From: Zoogloea sp.
GTDB lineage: Bacteria > Pseudomonadota > Gammaproteobacteria > Burkholderiales > Rhodocyclaceae
Length of the DNA: 64,000 bases
NCBI RefSeq assembly: GCF_017302315.1
Contig: NZ_JAFLDT010000003.1
Span: 62,001-126,000, forward strand
Direction of reading: 5' to 3'
How positions within the stretch are numbered: the first letter of the stretch is position 1; every line of letters starts with the position of its first letter. The translations under genes and the position numbers were made by a program. Of this stretch, positions 17,873 through 27,915 are shown in pieces. Under the pieces are notes generated by a model, which saw nothing but the letters and a program-made list of their open reading frames with translations, ran no database searches and was not told the origin of the DNA.

Positions 17873-20386
17873 ATGCAAAGCCACCCGTCGTCCTCATCCC
17901 GCACCTCGACACCCCGCGTCCATCCGCTCGTGCTGGCCCTTGCGGCGGCGTTCGCTTCCGGCGCCTACGCGGAAGAGGCCGTCTACTCCGTCGCACCAAC
18001 CGTGACCGTCGTCGGTCAGACGCCGCTCCCCGGCCTCGAGCAGCCCTTGAGCCACATCGCGGCACCAGTCCAGACATCCACTGCACGGGATATCGAGCAG
18101 AGCATGGCACTGGACATTTCCGCTTTCATGAATCGCCGTCTGAACAGCGTGCACGTGAACGAAACCCAGAACAATCCGTTCCAGCCGGATGTGAACTATC
18201 GCGGGTTTACGGCCTCTCCGCTCCTCGGTACGCCCCAGGGTCTCTCGGTTTACTTTGACGGGGTCCGCATCAACCAGCCTTTCGGCGATGTGGTGAGCTG
18301 GGATCTGATCCCCCGCTCAGCGATTGCATCGATGAACATGATGCCGGGCTCCAACCCCTTGTTTGGTCTCAACACTCTGGGCGGAGCCCTGGCCATCCAG
18401 ACCAAGGAAGGGCGTACCCACGCGGGAACCTCTGTCCAGGTCAGCGGGGGATCCTACGGGCGCCGCGCCGTGGAGTTCGAGCATGGCGGGTTCAATGATC
18501 AGGGGCTGGAGTGGTTCATCACCGCCAACCACTTTCATGAGAACGGATGGCGTACCAATTCACCGTCGGATCTGCGCCAGGTCTTCGGCAAGTTCGGCTG
18601 GCAGAATGCCCGCACCGATCTTGATCTGAGCGTTGCCTACGCGGACAACCGGATGAATGGCAACGGCCTGCAGGAAAAGCGGCTCCTCGAGCAGGATTAC
18701 AGCAGCATCTACACCCAGCCTGACATCACGAAGAACCGCTCCCTGTTCCTGAATCTGACCGGAAAACACAGCCTGAGCGACAGGGCCCTGCTGTCGGGCA
18801 ACGTGTACTACCGCAAGATCACGGGCACAACCTACAACGGCGACATCAACGAAAGCGCCCTGGAAAACTCGATCTACCAACCCAATTCAGACGAGCGGGA
18901 TGCCCTGGCCGCCGCCGGCTACAGTGGCTTTCCCACCAGCGGTGCAAATGCCGCCAACACCCCGTTTCCGTACTGGCGATGCCTGGCAAACACGCTGCTG
19001 GCGGACGAGCCCAACGAAAAGTGTTCCGGCTTGATCAACCGCTCCCGTACCGATCAAGAGAACTTCGGACTCGCGGGCCAGTTGTCGGTGGCAGGCGAGC
19101 TGGCCGGACGAAAGAACCTCTTCATCGTTGGGGCGGGATACGACCAGAGCAATCTGCATTTCCAGCAGTCGGGGCAGTACGGCTATATCAATCCTGACCG
19201 TAGCGTGACGCCGGTGGATGCCTGGGCCGATGGCAGCCAGAATGCCGGGGAGGGCGAAGTAGCACTGGATTCGCGGGTCAGTCTCAACGGACGTACCCGA
19301 ACGGTCAGCGTCTTTGCCACCGATACCCTTTCCCTCAATCAACACTGGCACGCTACGGTTTCGGGGCGCTACAACCGCAGTACGGTTAAGAACCGCGACA
19401 ACCTGAATCCGGGCGGGGGCGCCGATTCCCTGGACGGCAATCACAGCTTCAACCGCTTCAATCCCGCGGTGGGCATCACCTTCACCCCATCTCGTAGCTG
19501 GAACGCTTACGCGGGTTACAACGAAGGCAGCCGTACTCCGACCGCCATCGAACTGGGCTGTGCAAATCCGGAGAATCCCTGCAAGCTGCCCAATGCCATG
19601 GCGGGCGACCCGCCGCTGAAGCAGGTGGTGACCAAGACCTGGGATCTGGGGCTGCGGGGGCAGCTCAATGCCACCAGCCGCTGGAACCTGGGTATTTTCC
19701 GCGCCACCAGTCATGACGACATCCTGTTCGTGGCGGACGAACAATTGGGCTATGGGTACTTCAAGAACTTCGGCAAGACCCGCCGCCAGGGGGTCGAAGC
19801 CGGTGCAAGTACGGCCCTGGGGGCCTTGAGCCTCGCCTTCAACTACACCTGGCTTGATGCCACCTATCGTTCGGCAGAGGAGGTGGGCGGCACCGGCAAC
19901 AGCACCAATGAGGAAGGCCCGGGGCTGGAGGGCACCATCGATATCAAGAAGGGGGATCGCATTCCCCTGATCCCCCGGCATCTGTTCAAGGCCTCAGCTG
20001 ACTACCGCTTCACCCCGGCCTTCTCGATGGGGGCCGACCTGATCGCCGTGTCGGGCTCCTACGCCCGGGGCAACGAGAACAACCAGCATCAACCCGATGG
20101 TACTTACTATCTGGGCTCCGGGCGCTCGGGTGGCTACGCGGTGATGAACCTCAGCGCACGCTACACGATGACCCGGAACGTGCAGGTCTTCGGGCAGATC
20201 AACAACCTCTTCGACCGGGAATATGCAAGCGGTGCCCAGCTCGGCTCCACGGCCTTCTCGGCTTCCGGGGGGGTTCTGGCTCGTCCCTTTGGGGAGGTCA
20301 ATGGCGACTATCCCCAGGTTGGCTCCACCTTCTACGCGCCGGGGGCACCCCGCACGCTGTGGGTCGGGGTGCGTTACAGTCTCTGA
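17873..20386 (+). CDS. TonB-dependent outer-membrane receptor
   Basis: An 837-residue protein with a signal peptide (hydrophobic [14 protein letters not shown]). The plug domain (about 50-190) contains [19 protein letters not shown] and [21 protein letters not shown] 22-strand barrel follows, ending in the usual aromatic C-terminus WVGVRYSL. A TonB box may lie in APTVTVVGQ near residue 42. It probably imports an iron siderophore or another chelate; I cannot tell the ligand. It is divergent from tonB-exbB-exbD across a Fur-like palindrome and is followed 58 bases later by a sensor kinase and regulator on the same strand. Confidence 0.92.
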   Translation: MQSHPSSSSRTSTPRVHPLVLALAAAFASGAYAEEAVYSVAPTVTVVGQTPLPGLEQPLSHIAAPVQTSTARDIEQSMALDISAFMNRRLNSVHVNETQNNPFQPDVNYRGFTASPLLGTPQGLSVYFDGVRINQPFGDVVSWDLIPRSAIASMNMMPGSNPLFGLNTLGGALAIQTKEGRTHAGTSVQVSGGSYGRRAVEFEHGGFNDQGLEWFITANHFHENGWRTNSPSDLRQVFGKFGWQNARTDLDLSVAYADNRMNGNGLQEKRLLEQDYSSIYTQPDITKNRSLFLNLTGKHSLSDRALLSGNVYYRKITGTTYNGDINESALENSIYQPNSDERDALAAAGYSGFPTSGANAANTPFPYWRCLANTLLADEPNEKCSGLINRSRTDQENFGLAGQLSVAGELAGRKNLFIVGAGYDQSNLHFQQSGQYGYINPDRSVTPVDAWADGSQNAGEGEVALDSRVSLNGRTRTVSVFATDTLSLNQHWHATVSGRYNRSTVKNRDNLNPGGGADSLDGNHSFNRFNPAVGITFTPSRSWNAYAGYNEGSRTPTAIELGCANPENPCKLPNAMAGDPPLKQVVTKTWDLGLRGQLNATSRWNLGIFRATSHDDILFVADEQLGYGYFKNFGKTRRQGVEAGASTALGALSLAFNYTWLDATYRSAEEVGGTGNSTNEEGPGLEGTIDIKKGDRIPLIPRHLFKASADYRFTPAFSMGADLIAVSGSYARGNENNQHQPDGTYYLGSGRSGGYAVMNLSARYTMTRNVQVFGQINNLFDREYASGAQLGSTAFSASGGVLARPFGEVNGDYPQVGSTFYAPGAPRTLWVGVRYSL

Positions 20387-20403
20387 AACCGGTTGGTGAT
20401 GCG

Positions 20404-20419
20404 GGCCTCTTCGGAGGCC
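20404..20419 (+). promoter_or_regulatory. UUCG-type hairpin between receptor and kinase genes
   Basis: GGCCTC, the loop TTCG and GAGGCC form a perfect stem with a very stable tetraloop, extended by GC pairs on each side. No T run follows, so it is more likely an mRNA-stabilising or attenuating hairpin than a full terminator. It sits between the receptor stop and the kinase start. Confidence 0.55.
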
Positions 20420-20444
20420 TGCCAATTTCCTGGAGCGGCCGCTG

Positions 20445-21779
20445 GTGGACATGACAAGTCTGTTGATGCGTCGTTCGGCCTGGATCTTCCTGGCCTGCTT
20501 CAGCGTGGCGCTGGCGCTGGCCGTTTTGCGTGCCCAGGGGGATATTCGCCGGGAGAGCCAGGGTGCGGACCAGATGGCGCGCTTTGTCGAGGAACTGTCG
20601 GCCTTGCAGAACATCGCACCGGACGCGGTTGAACGGCAGGTGGACAGGCTTCGGGACATACGCCGCTCGGGCAGTCTGCGCCATCTCGACTTCCAACTCG
20701 AAGACGGCACCGGCAAGATCCTCATTCCCGCCGTGCCCTCTGCAGCCGAGGCGATTTCCGGGCGTACCCGTCTTGTGCTGCATCGCCCGGACGGCACCCG
20801 CTTCCTCGCCACACTGATCGCCGACACAGCCAGCGAGAAAGAGGAAGCAGTCTTCGATATCGCCGGAATGGCGGGGCTCTTTCTGATCTATGGGCTTGCC
20901 ATGCTGGCCGGACTGTACTGGGCGGTTCGCTACGCCTTCGGCCCCCTGCGGGGCATCGTCGGCGCCATTGCGGCCTTCCGCAAGCAGGATTTCAGTGCCC
21001 GGCTACCGCGGCTGCCGGTAAGGGAACTGGATCATATAGCCGGGGCGCTGAATCACCTGGCTGAAGCACTTGCCGAGGCCCAGTCTCGCCAAAAGCACCT
21101 ATCGCTGCAGATGGCAAGCCTGCAAGAGGATGAGCGCGCCCGGCTGGCCATCGAAGTTCACGAGCATTTCGGGCAAGGCCTCACCGCGCTGCGCGCCAAT
21201 ATTGCCTACTTGCTGCGTCAGACGTCCGAAACCCCTCGTCTTCAGGCAGCGGTTCGCGACATGGAAGCCCAGACCGCCGAAATCCACCAGGAGGTAAGGG
21301 CCTTGTTGCGCCGGTTGCAACCGGACGGCGGCGATGCCAACGGACAGGAACCGCTTGGCCTGCAGATCCTGCTGCACGAGCTGGTCAAGAGCTGGCAGGA
21401 TGCGGACGGTAACAACACCCTGTACCGGCTTGACGTGGATCCGATAGATTTGCGCCTGCCTCGAGAAACCAGCCTGATCGTATATCGGATGACCCAGGAA
21501 GCCCTTGCAAACATTGCCCGACATGCCCGTGCCAGGAGAGTCGATATCAGCGTCCGCATTGATTCGGACGAGCCTTCCATGCTGTGCTGGCGGGTGGCTG
21601 ACGACGGGGTCGGCATCGCCTCTCCAGAGTCGGCGATAAGCCATGGCAACGGTCTTGCCGGCATCCGCGAGCGAGTCTGGGGGCGTGGCGGCAGCTTGCA
21701 GATCGGTGCGGCATCGGCAGACAGTGCGCGCCCGGGGCTCTGCCTGTCGGTGCGCCTGCCTCGCGGTGATGCACCATGA
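20445..21779 (+). CDS. NarX/UhpB-type sensor histidine kinase
   Basis: About 444 residues: a transmembrane helix at about 10-28, a periplasmic sensor part, a second helix near 145-170, a HAMP-like segment, and a HisKA_3 dimerisation domain with the phospho-acceptor His in EVHEHFGQGL. An HATPase domain follows, with the N box EALANIARHA and G box ADDGVGI. GTG 20445 has a GGAG site at good distance; ATG 20451 is the alternative. The gene overlaps the response regulator by 4 bases. Its place behind a TonB-dependent receptor suggests that it controls receptor expression or responds to the same nutrient, which is an inference. Confidence 0.92.
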   Translation: MDMTSLLMRRSAWIFLACFSVALALAVLRAQGDIRRESQGADQMARFVEELSALQNIAPDAVERQVDRLRDIRRSGSLRHLDFQLEDGTGKILIPAVPSAAEAISGRTRLVLHRPDGTRFLATLIADTASEKEEAVFDIAGMAGLFLIYGLAMLAGLYWAVRYAFGPLRGIVGAIAAFRKQDFSARLPRLPVRELDHIAGALNHLAEALAEAQSRQKHLSLQMASLQEDERARLAIEVHEHFGQGLTALRANIAYLLRQTSETPRLQAAVRDMEAQTAEIHQEVRALLRRLQPDGGDANGQEPLGLQILLHELVKSWQDADGNNTLYRLDVDPIDLRLPRETSLIVYRMTQEALANIARHARARRVDISVRIDSDEPSMLCWRVADDGVGIASPESAISHGNGLAGIRERVWGRGGSLQIGAASADSARPGLCLSVRLPRGDAP

Positions 21780-22432
21780 TTGCGTCAACGGCTTTGCCGG
21801 TACGTCTGCGGGTCGTTCTGGCCGATGATCACGCGGTCGTTCGAACCGGCTACCGGCGTTTGCTCGAGCTTGAGGAGGACATGGAAGTGGTGGCCGATTT
21901 CAGCGACAGCGATTCAACCTGCCAGTGGTTCTCGGGCAATGAGGCTGATGTGCTGGTGCTTGATCTCTCCATGCCGGGACGCGGAGGCCTGGAAACCCTG
22001 GCCCGTGTCAAAGCCCGCCAGAGCGGGTTGAAGGTATTGATCTTCTCGATGCACGACAACCCGGCCATGGTCGCCCAGGCCTTGAGGGCGGGTGCCGACG
22101 GCTACCTGACCAAGAGTTCCGAACCGGACGCATTGATTGATGCCGTGCGCCGCGTTGCACGGGGGGAGCGGGCCCTGTCAGCGGATCTCATCAACGCCTT
22201 GGCAGGGGAGGGCGGGCGGGCAGCGCATCTGACTCTGTCACCCCGTGAGTTCGAGATCTTTCGCCTGCTCGCCGCCGGCCGTTCGGTGGATGAAATTGCT
22301 TCCCGCCTGTTTCTCAGCACCAAGACGGTGGCCAATTATCAAACCGGGATCCGGCAGAAAACGGGGTTGGCCACCACCCTCGACATGTACCGCCACGCCG
22401 AAGCTCACAAGCTGCTGGACGGAAGCGAGTAG
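21776..22432 (+). CDS. NarL/LuxR-family response regulator
   Basis: A 218-residue regulator. The receiver domain (about 10-125) has the acidic pair ADDHAVV, phospho-acceptor Asp in VLDLSMPGRGG, and the conserved Lys in GYLTKSS. A C-terminal LuxR helix-turn-helix follows (LSPREFEIFRLLAAGRSVDEIA, here split by function; TKTVANY recognition helix). The ATGA overlap with the kinase gene makes them a cognate pair. Targets are not visible in the window. Confidence 0.93.
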   Translation: MIASTALPVRLRVVLADDHAVVRTGYRRLLELEEDMEVVADFSDSDSTCQWFSGNEADVLVLDLSMPGRGGLETLARVKARQSGLKVLIFSMHDNPAMVAQALRAGADGYLTKSSEPDALIDAVRRVARGERALSADLINALAGEGGRAAHLTLSPREFEIFRLLAAGRSVDEIASRLFLSTKTVANYQTGIRQKTGLATTLDMYRHAEAHKLLDGSE

Positions 22433-22441
22433 GGCAGCCGG

Positions 22442-22459
22442 CGCCACGCTTCAGTGGCG
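22442..22459. terminator. Short hairpin at convergent gene ends
   Basis: CGCCAC, a 6-base loop and GTGGCG overlap the stop codon of lplT and follow the regulator stop by 9 bases. The stem is short and has no T run, so termination strength is uncertain. Confidence 0.4.
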
Positions 22460-23713
22460 GACGTCTTCGAGTTCGCCGACCGAATCGAACTCCCTCTGGT
22501 TGGCGTCGTGGCGGCGCTTGACCATGTACATGGTTCCCGCCACAAACAGGCCGAAGGCGACCACCACCGTATTGATTGATACGCCGGAACTGATCAGGAA
22601 GGCGTATAGGCCGGTCATGATCAGGATGGAGAGGTTTTCATTGAAGTTCTGCACCGCGATGGAATGGCCCGCCCCCATCAGGATGTGACCACGGTGCTGG
22701 AGCAAGGCGTTCATGGGTACGACAAAGAACCCCGACAGACCACCGATGAGCACCATCAGTGCCATGGCCAGGCTCATGTCGGTGACAAAGATCATCACGT
22801 TTACGATCACACCCATGGCGATGCCGAGGGGGATCACCTTGACCGACGAGCGCATGGACACCATGCGGGCTGCAAGGATCGCGCCGACCGCCACGCCCAC
22901 GGCCACCACGCCCTGCAACATCGAAGCCTTGGAGAGGTCCAGGTGAAGGGCCTGTTCGGCCCATTTGATCACAATGAACTGCAGGGTCGCGCCCGCCCCC
23001 CAGAAAAGCGTGGTGGTGGCCAGGGAGATCTGGCCAAGCTTGTCCCGCCACAGGAGTTTGAGGCAGTGGGTGAAGTCGTGAATCAGATAGACCGGGTTCT
23101 TCTTGAGGACCTTGTGATCCACACCGGTGTCGGGCACCTTGAGGTTGAACAGGGCAGCCATCACATAGAGCACGGTGATCACGCATAAGGCCATCTCGGG
23201 CACCGTGTCGATACCGGTGTCGAGCAGCGGAAAATCGAAGCCCAGCAGGGCCTGGGAGAAAGAAGGCTTGATGAGCATGCCACCCACCAGCGTGCCGAGA
23301 ATGATGGCACCGACCGTGAGCCCCTCGATCCAGCCGTTGGCCACCACCAGCAGGCGGTGAGGAAGATACTCGGTGAGGATGCCATACTTGGCTGGCGAGT
23401 AGGCCGCCGCGCCCAACCCGACGATGGCGTAGGCAATCAGCGGATGCACACCGAAGAACATCAGGGAACAGCCAACTATCTTGATGGTGTTGCTGATCAG
23501 CATCACACGCCACTTGGGCATGGAGTCTGCAAAGGCGCCGACAAAAGCCGCAAGCAACACATAGGAAAGCGTGAAGAACAGCTTCAATAGCGGTTCGTAT
23601 TCCTGGGGGGCCTGCATCTCCCTGAGCACATAGATGGAGGCGATCAACAGGGCATTGTCGGCCAGCGCAGAGAAGAACTGCGCCGCCATGATCATGTAGA
23701 AACCGAAGGGCAT
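22451..23713 (-). CDS. lplT: Lysophospholipid transporter LplT (MFS)
   Basis: A 420-residue protein with about twelve membrane helices. It has the family start FYMIMAAQFFSALADNALLIAS, the segment YSPAKYGILTEYLP, and FVVPMNALLQHRGHILMGAGHSIAVQNFNEN, all characteristic of LplT. The family flips lysophospholipids across the inner membrane for re-acylation; in enterobacteria it is paired with Aas. Here it stands alone, divergent from a LysR regulator and close to alr and radA, an order common in betaproteobacteria. No aas gene is seen nearby. Confidence 0.9.
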   Translation of the reverse strand: MPFGFYMIMAAQFFSALADNALLIASIYVLREMQAPQEYEPLLKLFFTLSYVLLAAFVGAFADSMPKWRVMLISNTIKIVGCSLMFFGVHPLIAYAIVGLGAAAYSPAKYGILTEYLPHRLLVVANGWIEGLTVGAIILGTLVGGMLIKPSFSQALLGFDFPLLDTGIDTVPEMALCVITVLYVMAALFNLKVPDTGVDHKVLKKNPVYLIHDFTHCLKLLWRDKLGQISLATTTLFWGAGATLQFIVIKWAEQALHLDLSKASMLQGVVAVGVAVGAILAARMVSMRSSVKVIPLGIAMGVIVNVMIFVTDMSLAMALMVLIGGLSGFFVVPMNALLQHRGHILMGAGHSIAVQNFNENLSILIMTGLYAFLISSGVSINTVVVAFGLFVAGTMYMVKRRHDANQREFDSVGELEDVRH

Positions 23714-23838
23714 CGCAGGGAGATGGAAGCTCGGTGAATTTGACGGACCGCGCTTTATACCACGAAGGTCATGTCGGTTCTGGCGGACGGATCAATGTTG
23801 TGATTCAATGGGGTACTCATAAACCGGATTTATGAACC

Positions 23839-24753
23839 ATGGCCGATCGACGTCTGCAGGTTTTTCACGCGGTGGCGAGGCACGGGTCCTTCACCCGGGC
23901 CGCCGAAGCCTTGTTCATGACCCAGCCCGCGGTCACCTTCCAGATCAAGCAACTGGAAGAGCAGTTCAACACCCGGCTGTTTGATCGGGGCCATGGGCGG
24001 GTCACGCTGACTTCGGCCGGCGAGCTGGTCATGGCCTACGCCGAACGCATCCTCGGCCTCAGCGAGGAGCTCGAGTCCCGGGTGTCGGAACTAACCGACG
24101 AGCTGTCGGGCATCCTTCACCTGGGCACCAGCACCACCATTGCCAGCTATTGGCTGCCCCATCTGCTTGAGGGGTTCAAGCGTCGCTATCCCCGGGTGAT
24201 CCCCCGGGTTTCGGTGGGGAATTCCCAGCTCATTGAAACCCGCGTGATGGACCGGAATCTGGACGTCGGACTGATTGAGATCATTACCGAACAGCCCACC
24301 CTCGACCGCCGCAGTGCAGGACGGGATGAGCTCCAGTTGATCGTCCCGCCGGATCATCCCCTGGCCGGCGCCCGCTCCGTGCGGGCCGAGCAACTCGTGT
24401 CCTATCCGCTGCTGCACCGGGAGCCGGGCAATGCGATCCGGGATCTGGTCGATCAGTTCTTTGCCTCCGCCGGCATCCCCTTCGAGGATCTCAATGTGGC
24501 AGCCGAGCTGGGTAGTCTTTCTGCCGTCAAGCACTTGGCGGCCCAGGGCTTCGGCATTGCGATCGCCTCCGCTGCGGCCATCCGCAGGGCGGTCGAGGCG
24601 GGTCGATTGGTGGGCGTTCCCTTGTCGCCGCGCCTGTATACGCCCCTTGAGGTCATTCTTCTGAAAGACAAATTCCGCTCTCGCCTGGTCAACACCTTCG
24701 CCGATTTCGTCACCGAGGAAATCGGCCGCATGTGTGCCACTGAAAAAGCCTGA
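23839..24753 (+). CDS. LysR-family transcriptional regulator
   Basis: A 304-residue regulator with an N-terminal winged helix-turn-helix (HGSFTRAAEALFMTQPAVTF) and a periplasmic-binding-protein-like effector domain (about 90-295). The overall pattern is like the CbbR/CysB-type branch. It is divergent from lplT with a 125-bp gap and lies 5 bp before alr, so it may share a transcript with alr. LysR proteins often control the divergent neighbour, making lplT a candidate target. The effector is unknown. Confidence 0.9.
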   Translation: MADRRLQVFHAVARHGSFTRAAEALFMTQPAVTFQIKQLEEQFNTRLFDRGHGRVTLTSAGELVMAYAERILGLSEELESRVSELTDELSGILHLGTSTTIASYWLPHLLEGFKRRYPRVIPRVSVGNSQLIETRVMDRNLDVGLIEIITEQPTLDRRSAGRDELQLIVPPDHPLAGARSVRAEQLVSYPLLHREPGNAIRDLVDQFFASAGIPFEDLNVAAELGSLSAVKHLAAQGFGIAIASAAAIRRAVEAGRLVGVPLSPRLYTPLEVILLKDKFRSRLVNTFADFVTEEIGRMCATEKA

Positions 24754-24758
24754 ATTCC

Positions 24759-25838
24759 ATGCCTCGTCCGATTCGTGCCTCCATCGATCTGGAGGCCTTG
24801 CGTCACAACTATCTCGTCGCCCGCAGCCGGGCCGGGCAGGCCCGCACCTTTGCGGTGGTCAAGGCCAACGCCTATGGGCACGGGCTCACCCAGGCCATTC
24901 GCGCCCTGGGGCCGGTCGCCGACGGCTTCGCCCTGCTTGACCTGGCAGAAGCCCGGGCCCTGCGTGAAGCGGGGCTGAGCCAGCCCATCGCCCTGCTGGA
25001 GGGCTTCTTCGAACCCGCCGATCTGACCACGGTCGTCGAGCTCGGGCTCACCCCGACCATCCACAACGAGGGCCAGCTCACCATGCTGGAGCAGGCCGGG
25101 CTGGCAACGCCCATCGACGTGATGCTGAAGATCAACTCGGGCATGAATCGCCTCGGTTTTTCCGACGCCACTTTCGGCGCCGCCTTGGCGCGCCTGCGTG
25201 CGCTCGCCTGCGTACGTCAGATCACCTTGATGACGCACTTCGCACGCGCCGATGACGAGGTGGGCATCGCTGCCCAAATGGCACTTTTCAGGACGCTCAC
25301 CAGCGGTCTCGGACTTCCTCTGAGCCTTGCCAATTCGGCGGCGCTGCTGCGCTTTCCGGAGGCCACCGGGGATCTCGTCCGGCCGGGCATCATGCTCTAT
25401 GGCGGCTCGCCCATGCCAGACATGTCCAGCGCGGAAGATCTCGGCCTGAAACCGGTGATGACCCTGAGCAGCGAAATCATCGCCGTCCAGGCTCTCGCCG
25501 CTGGTGAGCGTGTCGGTTATGGCGGCACCTTCGAGGCCCCCGGCCCGATGCGTATCGGCGTCGTCGCCTGCGGCTATGCGGATGGTTATCCCCGCCATGC
25601 ACCGACAGGCACCCCCATTCTGGTCGGTGGGCGCCGGACCCGGACCCTGGGAAGGGTCTCGATGGACATGCTGGCCTGCGATTTGACCCACCTGGAGGAG
25701 GCGGGCGTCGGCTCGCCCGTCACCCTGTGGGGGCGCGGGCTGGCCGCCGATGAGGTGGCAACGGCGGCTGGAACCATCAGCTACGAGTTGTTTTGCGCTC
25801 TGGCTGCCCGGGTGCCGGTCAGCGTGCTGGGGGGCTAA
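24759..25838 (+). CDS. alr: Alanine racemase
   Basis: A 359-residue PLP enzyme that interconverts L- and D-alanine for peptidoglycan. The PLP lysine is in VVKANAYGHGL near residue 34. The catalytic Tyr is in GYGGTF near residue 250. VRPGIMLYGGSP, CGYADGYPRH and GRVSMDML complete the signature set. The length fits the family. It lies between the LysR gene and radA with gaps of only 5-6 bp, suggesting co-transcription. Confidence 0.95.
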   Translation: MPRPIRASIDLEALRHNYLVARSRAGQARTFAVVKANAYGHGLTQAIRALGPVADGFALLDLAEARALREAGLSQPIALLEGFFEPADLTTVVELGLTPTIHNEGQLTMLEQAGLATPIDVMLKINSGMNRLGFSDATFGAALARLRALACVRQITLMTHFARADDEVGIAAQMALFRTLTSGLGLPLSLANSAALLRFPEATGDLVRPGIMLYGGSPMPDMSSAEDLGLKPVMTLSSEIIAVQALAAGERVGYGGTFEAPGPMRIGVVACGYADGYPRHAPTGTPILVGGRRTRTLGRVSMDMLACDLTHLEEAGVGSPVTLWGRGLAADEVATAAGTISYELFCALAARVPVSVLGG

Positions 25839-25844
25839 GGCGAT

Positions 25845-27221
25845 ATGGCCAAGGCGAGGACGGAGCACGTGTGCTCCGAATGCGGTGGCAGATCGCCCCG
25901 CTGGCAGGGCCAATGCCCCCATTGCAAGGCCTGGAACACCCTCGTTGAATCGGTGGTCGAGCCGGAAGCGCCGGTGGCCAAGCGTTTCAGCGCTCTGGCA
26001 GGCGAGACCGGGCGCCTGCAGACCCTGGCAGAGATCAGTCCACGGGAATCTCCCCGCGTGCCCACCGGCATTGCCGAGTTTGACCGGGTGCTGGGCGGTG
26101 GTTTGGTTCCGGGGGGAGTCGTACTGATCGGGGGCGACCCCGGCATCGGGAAGTCGACCTTGCTGCTGCAGGCGCTGTCACTCCTCTCGGGCCACCTTCA
26201 GGCCTTGTATGTGAGCGGCGAAGAATCGGCGGAGCAAGTGGCGCTGAGGGCAGGGCGCCTGCAGCTGGATGCGCGAAACCTGCAGCTTCTGCCGGAGATC
26301 AATCTCGAGCGCATTCTTTCCACTCTTCGGGCAGTCAAGCCCGACGTGGCGGTGATCGACTCGATCCAGACTGTCTATTCCGAGACGCTGGGCTCGGCTC
26401 CGGGTTCGGTGGCCCAGGTGCGCGAATGTGCCGCCCAACTCACCCGCTTTGCCAAGCAGAGCGGAACCACGCTGGTCATGGTGGGGCATGTGACCAAGGA
26501 CGGCGCTCTGGCCGGGCCACGGGTGCTGGAGCACATTGTCGATACGGTGCTGTATTTCGAGGGTGATACCCACTCCAGCTTCCGCCTTGTCCGGGCGTTC
26601 AAGAACCGCTTCGGCGCAGTCAATGAACTGGGCGTGTTCGCCATGACCGAGAAGGGGTTGAAAGGCGTCTCCAATCCCTCGGCGATTTTCCTGTCCCAGC
26701 ATGGTCAGCAGGTGGCCGGCTCCTGCGTCCTGGTCACCCAGGAGGGCACCCGTCCGCTGCTCGTGGAGATCCAGGCCCTGGTGGACAGCGCCCATAGCCC
26801 CAGCCCCCGTCGTCTTTCGGTTGGCCTGGAGCAGAACCGGCTGGCCATGTTGCTTGCGGTCCTGCATCGCCACGCGGGTGTCGTGTGCTTCGATCAGGAC
26901 GTGTTCGTGAACGCCGTCGGGGGGGTGAAGATTGCCGAACCCGCTGCTGATCTCGCTGTTCTGCTGGCGATCGTTTCGTCTCTCACCAACCGCCCCCTGC
27001 CACGGGAGCTGGTAGTCTTCGGAGAGGTCGGCCTGGCTGGCGAAATACGCCCTGCGCCACGCGGTCAGGAGCGCCTGAAGGAATCGGCCAAACTGGGATT
27101 CAGCCTTGCCCTGGTGCCCCGTGCCAACGCGCCAAAGCAGGAAATTTCCGGAATGCGGGTGATTCCCGTGGAACGCATCGAGGAGGCTCTGGCACGCATA
27201 CGGGAGCTTGCGGACGGCTGA
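25845..27221 (+). CDS. radA: DNA repair protein RadA
   Basis: A 458-residue protein. It has an N-terminal four-Cys zinc finger (CSECGGRSPRWQGQCPHC), a RecA-like ATPase with Walker A GGDPGIGKST, Walker B VAVIDSIQT and the RadA-specific KNRFG motif near residue 250, and a C-terminal Lon-protease-like domain (about 290-450). RadA drives branch migration in recombination. It starts 6 bp after alr, with which it is probably co-transcribed. Confidence 0.96.
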   Translation: MAKARTEHVCSECGGRSPRWQGQCPHCKAWNTLVESVVEPEAPVAKRFSALAGETGRLQTLAEISPRESPRVPTGIAEFDRVLGGGLVPGGVVLIGGDPGIGKSTLLLQALSLLSGHLQALYVSGEESAEQVALRAGRLQLDARNLQLLPEINLERILSTLRAVKPDVAVIDSIQTVYSETLGSAPGSVAQVRECAAQLTRFAKQSGTTLVMVGHVTKDGALAGPRVLEHIVDTVLYFEGDTHSSFRLVRAFKNRFGAVNELGVFAMTEKGLKGVSNPSAIFLSQHGQQVAGSCVLVTQEGTRPLLVEIQALVDSAHSPSPRRLSVGLEQNRLAMLLAVLHRHAGVVCFDQDVFVNAVGGVKIAEPAADLAVLLAIVSSLTNRPLPRELVVFGEVGLAGEIRPAPRGQERLKESAKLGFSLALVPRANAPKQEISGMRVIPVERIEEALARIRELADG

Positions 27222-27401
27222 TTTATGCCTTTTGTTCTGCAACTCGCCCGAAATGCCCGGAAAACCTTGAGATTCGCGCCACAGGCGGAAAAGAGCAGGG
27301 TAAGCTAATGCCCGCGGGTGTTGTAGCGCGCTTGAGGCGCAAAGCGTCACCTGCCTCAGCTCCTGTATCCACCCATTTTTATCACCTATCAATTACGAGC
27401 T

Positions 27402-27677
27402 ATGAACAAGACTGAACTGATCGATGCGCTGGCAGGCAAGAGTGGTTTGACCAAGGCCGATGCCGGCCGCGCCGTTGACGGCGTGATGGAAATCATCACC
27501 GCAGCCCTGGCCAAGGGCGAAAGCGTGACTCTCGTTGGTTTCGGCACTTTCGCCGTTGGCGAACGTGCCGCCCGCGTCGGTCGCAACCCGCAGACGGGTG
27601 CCGAGATCCAGATCGCGGCATCCAAACAGCCCAAGTTCTCCGCTGGCTCCAAGCTGAAGGATGCGGTGAATAGCTGA
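27402..27677 (+). CDS. hupB: Nucleoid protein HU-beta
   Basis: A 91-residue HU/IHF-family protein starting [11 protein letters not shown] and carrying the DNA-binding signature [21 protein letters not shown], with the Pro that intercalates between base pairs. The 180-bp upstream region has no other gene and should carry its promoter. Two strong hairpins follow the stop. HU compacts and bends chromosomal DNA as a homo- or heterodimer. Confidence 0.97.
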   Translation: MNKTELIDALAGKSGLTKADAGRAVDGVMEIITAALAKGESVTLVGFGTFAVGERAARVGRNPQTGAEIQIAASKQPKFSAGSKLKDAVNS

Positions 27678-27694
27678 ATCCCGCTCGACGGGAA

Positions 27695-27717
27695 ATGCCC
27701 GGTGCCTCACCGGGCAT
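27695..27717 (+). terminator. Hairpin after hupB
   Basis: A 10-bp perfect stem (ATGCCCGGTG against CACCGGGCAT) with a 3-base loop lies 18 bases after the hupB stop. It is the first of two hairpins; the second has the better T-rich tail. Confidence 0.65.
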
Positions 27718-27724
27718 GAATCAA

Positions 27725-27752
27725 AAATGGCGATCCTTCCGGGTCGCCATTT
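27725..27752 (+). terminator. Rho-independent terminator after hupB
   Basis: AAATGGCGA pairs with TCGCCATTT around an inner loop, followed by GCTTTT. The A-rich 5' arm and T-rich 3' end suit bidirectional termination and separate hupB from the next gene. Confidence 0.7.
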
Positions 27753-27915
27753 GCTTTTCAGGGGTGAAGTGCGATGTCCGTGGTGATTGTCACATGGGCT
27801 TACAGGACCGACTTGGTTCTGTCATACGGTAACGTTAGAATTCGCACCCCGTGACGCGACTGTTTCGCCCCGGGATTGCCCTAGTTTCACGGGCTCATCA
27901 CCGGAATTACCCCTC

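Noticed and set aside
22638-23513. Minus-strand frame overlapping lplT in another frame
   Set aside because: lplT has unmistakable LplT motifs over the same span; the other frame has none.
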